A DNA stretch of 64,000 nt, from positions 12,152,001-12,216,000 of the forward strand of contig CP075494.1 in assembly GCA_021613535.1 (NCBI GenBank), written 5' to 3'. Positions within the stretch are counted from its first letter, which is position 1, and each line of letters begins with the position of its first letter. The notes beneath the pieces were generated by a model. It was not told where the DNA came from. It ran no database searches and saw only the letters and a program-made list of their open reading frames with translations. The position numbers and the translations under genes were made by a program. This document shows, in pieces, positions 56,217 to 64,000 of this stretch. This DNA is from Adineta vaga. Lineage: Eukaryota > Rotifera.

Positions 56217-58792
56217 ATGTTAATGACAACTGATCATTCAATTTCATCTGATCTTGACAATAAAACAAGAAATTTAGTACAATTAAATCATATAAATGTC
56301 AATTCGTCAGATTTATCACAAGAATTCGAACCGATATGGATAAGTTTATCATTAATTAGCAGTAAGTATAATGAATGATTTGATGTTTACATAACTATTA
56401 TTATAGTCAAAGAATATTTCAAGTTCATCAATGAAAGCATTTAAAATCAGAGGACAATTTTCGATAAAAATAGTAAATGTCTTTATAATAATAAGAATGT
56501 AAAAGGATTAGAAATGTCATACGTAAAGATCTTCAGAACCTAAAGGGCATGTCTACTTTTTGAAATAATCATAGTAATTGAGCAAAAGAAGAAGAAAGAT
56601 CGATGAGAACATAAATCTGGTCAATGAACTAATTATTTCATGTAGATAAATTCTAAATATAACTCATCAAAGATAACACTTAAAAAGTTGCGAACATTGC
56701 CGATGTTCTCTTTCATCGATACAATAGAATATGATTTGTTGTTTTCGTCATTTAAGAATTCCGATAATCTGTCGAGATTTAATCGAATCAAATAAATATG
56801 AGAAAACAAACTTCTTTTGTATATATATAGATATATTTCTTTTAGTTATCATATTCACTGTTGGTGGTAATAGTCTTGTTTGCATCGCTGTCATACGTGA
56901 AAAGCATTTACAAAATACAACTAATTATTTTTTAACGTCACTTGCAATAACAGATTGTCTTGTTGCATGTCTTGTTATGCCACTAGCTGTTGCTGTAGAA
57001 TTCATCGGCTATTTTCCATTCGATTCTTTTACATGTAATATTTGGTTGACGTTTGATGTTTGCTGTAGTACATCATCAATATGGCATATGAGGTAACATT
57101 CAAGGTTGATGTCTAAGTCATTTGTTATTGATATATTTATGTTTTACTTAGTGTTATGTCATTAAATCGTTATCAAACATTGAGATATCCATTAAAATAT
57201 GGACGAAATAAACGACGAAGTTTAGTTACCTATAAAATTATTATAATTTGGTTAATATCATTTGCAATATGTTTACCATTATTTATTCTTGGTTTAATTG
57301 ATACATCGAATGTCTATGATGAAAAATCACGTGCATGTTTTGCTGCTCATCGAACATTTAAAATCTATGGTTCAATTGTTGCTTTTTTCATTCCATTAAT
57401 TATTATGATGGTAACATATGCATTGACAATGACAGCTTTACAACAAGCTCATACAACAAAAAGAAAACGTACAAAACGACGAGAAAAGATTCGTGCTGTT
57501 GTTAATCTGGCTGCTATGGCTGTTAAATGGAAACGAGCTGTAAATACAGTTGAAATACCGGATGAAAAAGCATCATCAACAAAACCCGAACAGGAATCTT
57601 TAGCCGTAGAAAAAAAAACAACACCGACAAATCATCAACGGCAACGTTCATCATCATTACTAATGGCAACACAACCAACAAAATCGATTTTCATTTCAAA
57701 TCAACGTTTAAATGAATACCCACAACGAGCTCCATCTCTACGTTGTCATACACATAGAGAAAATCGTTTAGAATCATCTCAAGAAAAATCTCGTAAGACA
57801 AAAAAAAACATCGGAAATCTTTTAGCGCAATCACTCGAGTCTGCAGTTATTATTTTCATTTAGATATAAATAGATTCGATACGCATTAATCTATAAGATA
57901 AATGAAGTTTTTTCCTTCTCTATTATAGCTGACAAAACATCGAATCAACATTTATATTTAAGTACACCAAATAATTTTCAAGCACCAACAAGACGTTCAA
58001 ATTCATGTACACCATTGTTAGATGTTAAAAATGCTCGCAAAAATCGACGACGTAGTTCATCTGTACACACACTTCTACAAATTCGTCGTAATTCAGCAAA
58101 AATAAGTGAAGAATTAGCTAATTTATCTGCTCAATTATCTGCATCTGCATCTAATACTGGTCCCATGAGTAAACGAGCATCACTTTCCGTTCCTACGTCT
58201 TATGAACCAACTGAAAAAGACACACCGACAATAGCTCAATTACTTGCTGAAGTGAGTGTTAATCAACCGATTGTTATTCCAACATCTTTTTTGAGTGTTA
58301 ATCCTAAACGACGTAGACGATCGTAAGTAATAATCATTTTGCATTACTAACATTAACCAATATGATGTTTTTCTTCTAGAAATAGTGCTGATATTCGATT
58401 ACCAATGTTTGAATCTAGTGGTGAGAAAACATCTGCATCAAATTTACCTATTCCAAATCTTCTTATTACACATGAAAGTCCACAAAATAATCCATCAGAT
58501 GATAATCCTGAACATCGTTCAACTGTTGACATAACATGTCAACGTATTAAAGATTGGATAATAACAACAGCATCGTCAACTAATTTAAATCATATTGATC
58601 ATTCACATGTTCCATTACGTTGTGCATCCGCAGTGAATATAACTGAAAATACTCCAATATTAATTGGAAATAAACAATATTTTCCACCATTAACTCGTCT
58701 TAAAAGACACTTTCCTCGTATTGAACAGTTGTACGGACAAACATCAGCACCAAATACTACATTCCATCTACATCAACAGCAGCAGCAACAGC

Positions 58793-58823
<31 letters not shown>

Positions 58824-59550
58824 GCATTTACTTGTTGATGATCATGTTGCTTCTGTTCAAAATTTTGCTGTTGGTAAACGAGCAAGTGTCTATTCATTGA
58901 CATCATCTTTATTAACTTCTCGATTTTCCCGACATAATCGACCAAGTACATCATCTTCCATCGGTTCCGCATCACTTCAAGGAACTATACGTCGATTTCC
59001 ACCACGTTTAAAAGATATTATATCACAAGTTAGTTTTCAAATGGTTTCATTAGATACCGATGACACATCATCATGTACATCAAGTCTTACTTACCATTCA
59101 GCTCAAATTCAATCTGCTATTGCAGGTACTTCAAATTCTCTAACAAAGTTTCAACGTAAAAAACGACAACGATTTAAAAGTTCGGTGAAAAAATCTGCAA
59201 CGAATGAACGTAAAGCAATGCGTGTATTACTTATTATTTTTTCTATTTTTGTTATTTTATGGACACCATTTTTTGTTATTAATCTGATTTCTTGTTTTGT
59301 TACGAATATTCATCCAATTCTAATTTCAATTGCAACATGGCTTGGATATTGTTCTTCCTGTGCCAATCCAATTATTTATACGATATTTAGTCGAACTTTT
59401 CGTCAAACATTTCTCAATATATTAACATGTCGAAAAACTGTTCATCCACGTCCATCATCACAAATGTTCAGTCCATCTGGTCATTCCATGACAATGACAG
59501 TTGGACGAAAATTTTCAACGACTAGTAAAGGACATGGCAATGTACGTTAA
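56217..59550 (+). CDS. 5-HT2-like aminergic GPCR
   Basis: Five exons (56217-56361, 56846-57092, 57152-57792, 57929-58322, 58380-59550) join in frame to 865 residues. TM2 has LAITDCLVACLVMP (Asp 2.50). TM3 reads FDVCCSTSSIWHMSVMSLNR: the amine-binding Asp 3.32 is exactly 18 residues before Arg 3.50. The DRY motif is NRY. TM5 (GSIVAFFIPLIIMMVTYALT), TM6 (FSIFVILWTPFFVINLI, with Trp 6.48 and Phe-Phe 6.51/6.52) and TM7 (WLGYCSSCANPIIYTIFSRT) are closest to serotonin 5-HT2 receptors. Octopamine or dopamine receptors remain possible. The third intracellular loop is about 500 residues, Ser/Thr-rich, with a 17-Gln run; in 5-HT2 receptors it is about 70. Signalling through Gq is expected by family, not shown. 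Confidence 0.88.
58774..58824 (+). repeat. CAA/CAG repeat encoding 17 Gln
   Basis: Seventeen CAA/CAG codons inside the third-loop coding region of the 5-HT2-like receptor, with mixed codons at the start and pure CAA in the middle. Likely to vary in length between alleles. Confidence 0.95.
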
Positions 59551-60150
59551 TTCTCGTTCGAAAACCTTATTTTTCTATGTCAGATGTATATGTTTGTCTT
59601 TTTCTTATATAATTTTAGCTTCCTTGTACCGGTTCGGTGTGTTTTTTCTTTCTCTCTCTCTCTCTCTAGTTTATTTACGGAAGAGAAATATCAATTATCA
59701 ACTAGCACTTAAAAAGAAACAAAAAAAATCCTCAGCTGATGTTGATTAAAGAAGACATCTTAATGGATATAGTTTTAACAGTTATAAATAAACATTGAAG
59801 AATAATTTTTCAAATATAATTATTGAATTTTATGCGACAATCGACGCCCTCTACTGTTTCTGGCCGTTTCTTCCTTTTTCCTTTTTTTTCTTTGAGAAAA
59901 GCGCAAGGTTCACTGATTACATTTCTATTAGTAACCACTTGAACGTCTTTTTTCTTTTTTTTTTGAAGAAAAAGAAAACTTCGATTCATTTACTATATTT
60001 ATTTCTTCAAAAACGTTTTCCTTGAATGCATCATCGATCGTGTGTGAGAAGAAGAATTTGACGAGTTTTATAACTGATGAAAACCATCTGTTACGAGCGC
60101 ATATCATTTGAGATTCTTTTTTTCCCATTAGTTTTAATGTTTTGTCAAAA
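59551..60150. other. Receptor 3' UTR and HIP1 promoter region
   Basis: Contains a CT run near 59650-59668 and T-rich tracts. No coding exon recognised. Confidence 0.45.
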
Positions 60151-63100
60151 ATGAGTGTCAACAAAAATCGTTCAGGTGTGATTAATTTAAATCAATTAGT
60201 ATTAAATATTCCCATACGAAGAAAGTTAACTGATCAAGATGATCGAGATAAATTTGAATGGAATCAAGTATGTTCAAAGATTTGGCTTTTTCCCCCCTAT
60301 CTGCAACGATCATAATCTTCTTTTAGTGGCAAAGTGCAACAAAATCTATGAATAACGACGAAGTACCAGCCAAAGAAAAACATATTCGAAGTAAGAAATT
60401 AAAACGAGAGATACGATGAAGCTGATTCATTTAGATCTTATTATTGGAACATTTCGACTCAATGGTTCACGATTATTTTGGTCAATGGTAATTCGGATTC
60501 AAATTGATTCACATCCAATTGTTTGTTGGAAGTTTTGTTATGTTATTCATCGTCTATTAAGAGATGGACATAGACATGTAAGTTATGAATGTTGATTTTC
60601 ACGAGAGTAAAATAACAATCATTTAGGTTATTCACGATTGTATTATATTATCATCTTATTTCGATCAATTATGCAAATATTGGGTAAGTTCAAATGGATA
60701 ATGATTTTGATACGTAATTCTACTTCTTAAGAGTGGTGTTCAACAAGGTTATGGTTTATTATCGTATCGTTATTGTCATTTATTAGTATCGAAATTAAAA
60801 TTTCATGTACAAAATCCGACATTTACAGGAAATCTCACTATCGATGAGCATAATGATATTCGACGTTTATTCACTGATAATTCGAATTCATATTTTCAAT
60901 TATGTACAGAATTATTTGAATATATGGAAGAATTATTAAATCTTGTACAAGCTATATTTACATCCCTTGATCAATCACGTACAAATTCAATGACAGCAAC
61001 GGGACAATGTCGTTTAAATCCATTAATTGCTTGTATACACGATTCAAGTCTTCTCTATGATTACAGTGTGAAAGTTCTATTTAAACTTCATGAAAGTAAT
61101 GAAAATTGATTTCATCAATAATTGATTTGAAAATCAACGACTATGTAGGTTTGTCGAGTGATGCATTACAAGGTCATAGATTGAAACTATCAGATCAATT
61201 TCGAAGATTAAAACGTTTCTATAGTCAAGCATCTACTTTACAATATTTTAGAAATCTTATTAAAGTTCCGATTTTACCTGAAGTATAACGATTCTTCTTT
61301 CTTCATATTTTTATTTCTATTACTTCTCCCATTGATAGAATCCACCGAATTTCAATGTAAAAGATGCAATGAAAACTTATCAAAGTCCTGTACTAATTGT
61401 AAATACACCAGCAGCTGATTTATCACAAGGAATGGACGATCTTTTAATCAATACATCCGATGATGTAATTTGTTTCTTGTAAAACTCATTTACACTATAT
61501 TTCTTCTCTAGACTAAAACTGCCTTGAAATCTACGGTTAGTGATGATTTATCAGCGAATGGAGCCATGTTCAATCGGTTCGTAGGTTTTTCAGATTTTCG
61601 TCAATATGATATCATTCGTTGTTCTTTTTAGTTCAAAGGAAATATCTGATCTCGAACAAAGAATCATGCAGGTACAAACAATAAGATGTTCGAAATGAAA
61701 TATCTCGTATGTATTTTAGTACGATGCAATGTTAAAACAAAATCGTTCGGAAACTGATGATTTACATCGAACTATTGCAATTAAAGATGCAGAATTACTT
61801 GTTGAGAAAAATGTATGTTATTCAAATTGTCATTGAAACTTTTGAATTTGTAATTTGAAATCAATTTAGAATCGTTTACAAATTGAAGAACAACTTCGTC
61901 AACAGTTGGATAGTCGGCAACGTATTGATGAAATGCAAGCGATGGATAGTATGTTATCTTTTGTTCTCTATGAATTGAATAAGTTTAGGTGTTTTTGTTT
62001 TTGAAGAAAATTCCAATGAAAAATTCAATAAACTACTTGAAACTTATAATAAATTACGTGAAGAACATGTTGTTGTATTACGTCGAGTATGATCTGATTG
62101 TTGTTATTCAGAATCATTTATTTCGATTTAGGAAGGAGAAAATAAAAAACAATTAACAGATTTAAATCAACAACATACACAATTGAAAGACGAATATAAA
62201 GTAGAATTAGTTCTTTAATGATAATTTACTTATTTAGTTTCTAGAAAAAAGAAGAAGAATTTCATCAAAATTATGATAAACTTAATAATGAAATTATTCA
62301 ATTACGTCAAACAAATGATGTAAGTAAATTTACTCTAAAGATTCATGTATAAATGACATCTTCGTTCTTCAAGGAATTGCAAGATCGAATTCAAATACTT
62401 ACAGCTGAACGTAATGATTATCAATCGATGACAATAACGACAAAAGAACGTATAAAAGAAATTGAAAATGCAAAACAAGTATAAATTATATTGAAATTTG
62501 AATCGAATAGGATATCTTAATATACATTTAGAATGTCGAGCAAGATAAATCTACATTTGAACAAAAATTACAACAAACCGAAGGAGCACGCCGTAATTTA
62601 CACGATAAAAATCGAGTAAATCTTTGTCGATCTTTCTCTCATGAACAAAAAATAGTTATTAAAAACTTTGATTTTAGGAACATGAAGAAAATCTAATTGA
62701 TTTAATTCATGATAAAGAAATGCTTGAGTTGAAAATCATCGATTTAGAAGAAACAACACGTGAATGGATGCAGAAATATTTAGATACAACTGATAAACAA
62801 AAATTAATACAAGTTAATCATGAAAAATTGATCAATAATCTCAAACGACAATATAAATGTAAATGAAATGAAATGAAAGTCAATTTATAGTTCCTTTTTT
62901 TCTTAATCTAGATTCGATATTAACCTTTTGTATCAATCAAATGCATGATGGAATCGAACGAACAAAAGATACAGAATTATTCCATGGAAAGAATACTTTC
63001 GAAAATCTTCCATCCAAACTACAAATGGCTGTGACAGCTGCAAAGAAAATCGTTGATCTTTCGAAAAAACAAAATGAATCGGATGAAAGTTCGTACACAT

Positions 63101-63541
63101 ATTTCACTGTTAATAAATTCATCACGTAAACTGAATATTTCACAATGACTAAATCTCTATTTTAGCTACTACTTTATCATTCTTAAATGAATGTATGATC
63201 TTATCGAATTATATGGTTGATATTGTTATACATGGCAAAGCAGCGTCGAACGCCGTTTCAGATGTTAATCTCAGCAATAATTGTCGAGATGTTACTTTGC
63301 ATTGTATTGACCTTTATAATAATTATCAAACATGTTCGTATTGGAAACGTTTTTATTTCTCTTCTAAGAAATTTTTTGATTTCAGCATCAGCAACAAATG
63401 ATATTGATAAACAAATGGATGAGTTAATACAACGTTTAAATTCATTAATTGAAAAGGTTAAAACGTCCTCGAAAAAGGTAGTCTTTTATTCAAATAAACT
63501 TTATTTTTCATTCATTCTATTTCTAGAATACATCCAAATAA
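60151..63541 (+). CDS. HIP1: HIP1/Sla2-type endocytic adaptor, C-terminally short
   Basis: An endocytic adaptor linking PI(4,5)P2 membranes, clathrin and actin. About 21 short exons join in frame to roughly 760 residues (human HIP1 about 1,037). The N-terminal ANTH domain is clear: VPAKEKHIRN, FWSMVIRIQIDSHPIVCWKF, VIHRLLRDGH, SGVQQGYGLLSYRY, NLTIDEHNDIRR, MTATGQCRLNPLI, SDALQGHRLKLSDQF, LIKVPILPENPPNF. A long coiled coil follows (from EISDLEQRIMQ to about 62860). The last part matches the region before and at the start of the actin-binding THATCH domain: TLSFLNECMILSNYMVDIVI, HGKAASNAV, NDIDKQMDEL. After KTSSKK the next exon reads NTSK and stops at 63539-63541. The I/LWEQ core is not seen, and AATAAA follows at 63658. 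Confidence 0.88.
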
Positions 63542-63657
63542 ATCCAAAAAAAATTACATTATAAACTAGAAGGTTTTCTTTTTATTATTTCGATATGGGT
63601 CAGTCTAGGGTATCTTGTTATTGTTATTGTTTTGAAGTATTGTTCGGTGAAATGAAA

Positions 63658-63663
63658 AATAAA
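63658..63663 (+). terminator. Poly(A) signal of HIP1-like gene
   Basis: AATAAA about 117 bases after the stop codon, with no other exon in between. It supports the short C-terminus as the real end. Confidence 0.5.
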
Positions 63664-63712
63664 ATCATTCTAATCTGTAGACTATTGTTCAGCTGTTGAT
63701 ATCTTATTTCAT

Positions 63713-63733
63713 AGAGAGAGAGAGAGAGAGAGA
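63713..63733. repeat. GA dinucleotide microsatellite
   Basis: About ten uninterrupted AG units downstream of the HIP1 gene. Confidence 0.9.
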
Positions 63734-64000
63734 TGAAAAGAGATATATCTATATCTGTCGATAGGAATGTAATTAGAACTGTTCATTCGAGTTCAATTTC
63801 GTTTTTATGAAATCATTTCAAGTAAATTTTACAGGTACATTGTGCTTATTTTAACCTTGAAAAACTAAGTGAAGAAAGATGTAAAGTTTTGGTATGTGAC
63901 CTTGAAAGAATGTACTATTTTTATTACGAGCATTCAAGGTTTTTTCGCTCATTTATATGATTGAAGTCATTTTATTCAACGTACATATAAATACAGCACA

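Larger units (their letters stand above)
63542..64000. other. HIP1 3' region and right edge
   Basis: AATAAA at 63658-63663 fits a poly(A) signal for HIP1. A GA repeat lies at about 63713-63733. No further exon of an I/LWEQ domain is visible before the window ends. Confidence 0.5.

Noticed and set aside
63089-63165. Using the stronger-looking GTAAAC donor at 63126 in HIP1
   Set aside because: It gives the wrong phase and a stop soon after. The GTTCGT donor at 63089 keeps the frame and restores a segment matching HIP1.

Overview
The window is animal nuclear DNA. Genes are split by many short introns, mostly about 45-70 bases, and lie in an AT-rich background. The families present are animal ones: metabotropic glutamate and aminergic receptors, cytoplasmic intermediate filaments, Jun, HIP1 and a claudin-like protein. 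The long (lamin-length) intermediate-filament rods point to a protostome, and the AT-rich compact style would fit a bdelloid rotifer. That last step is inference; no species marker was found. I saw no mobile element, CRISPR array, rRNA or tRNA. Exon ends were chosen by reading GT/AG sites by eye. Where exon lengths are given, they keep the reading frame.

Layout. 376-2874 (-) lysosomal-type beta-hexosaminidase. 3497-5876 (-) cytoplasmic poly(A)-binding protein with an oligo-A-rich upstream region. 8086-9369 (+) nucleotide-sugar transporter. 10703-11607 (+) Jun, preceded by three AP-1 sites. 14556-20858 (+) a two-PDZ protein whose large intron contains a complete GH35 beta-galactosidase-like gene (15738-18047, +). 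21032-35796 (+) three tandem intermediate-filament genes. 36709-38006 (-) rhodopsin-class peptide-type GPCR. 40604-41561 (-) neuronal calcium sensor. 42562-47486 (-) metabotropic glutamate receptor. 50487-52238 a tight trio: RAMAC (-), axonemal dynein p28/DNALI1 (+) and Asterix/WDR83OS (-). 53352-54343 (+) claudin-like four-TM protein. 56217-59550 (+) 5-HT2-like receptor with a huge third loop. 60151-63541 (+) HIP1-like endocytic adaptor.

The most striking object is the third filament gene (27033-35796). Its 22 exons join in frame into a predicted 2,269-residue protein with a lamin-length coiled-coil rod, about 1,700 residues of low-complexity Ser/Thr/Glu-rich tail, and a C-terminal lamin-tail domain. 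Ten consecutive introns in the tail are phase 0, so whole exons, including one of 24 bases, could be skipped without changing the frame. Other notable points are possible Jun autoregulation, a PABP leader that looks self-binding, a HIP1 that seems to lack most of its actin-binding end, and active-site or signature substitutions in the two glycosidases and the aminergic receptor.

The genes do not form one pathway. Several are neuronal or signalling genes (mGluR, 5-HT2-like, peptide GPCR, calcium sensor). The three filament genes are a local duplication cluster.
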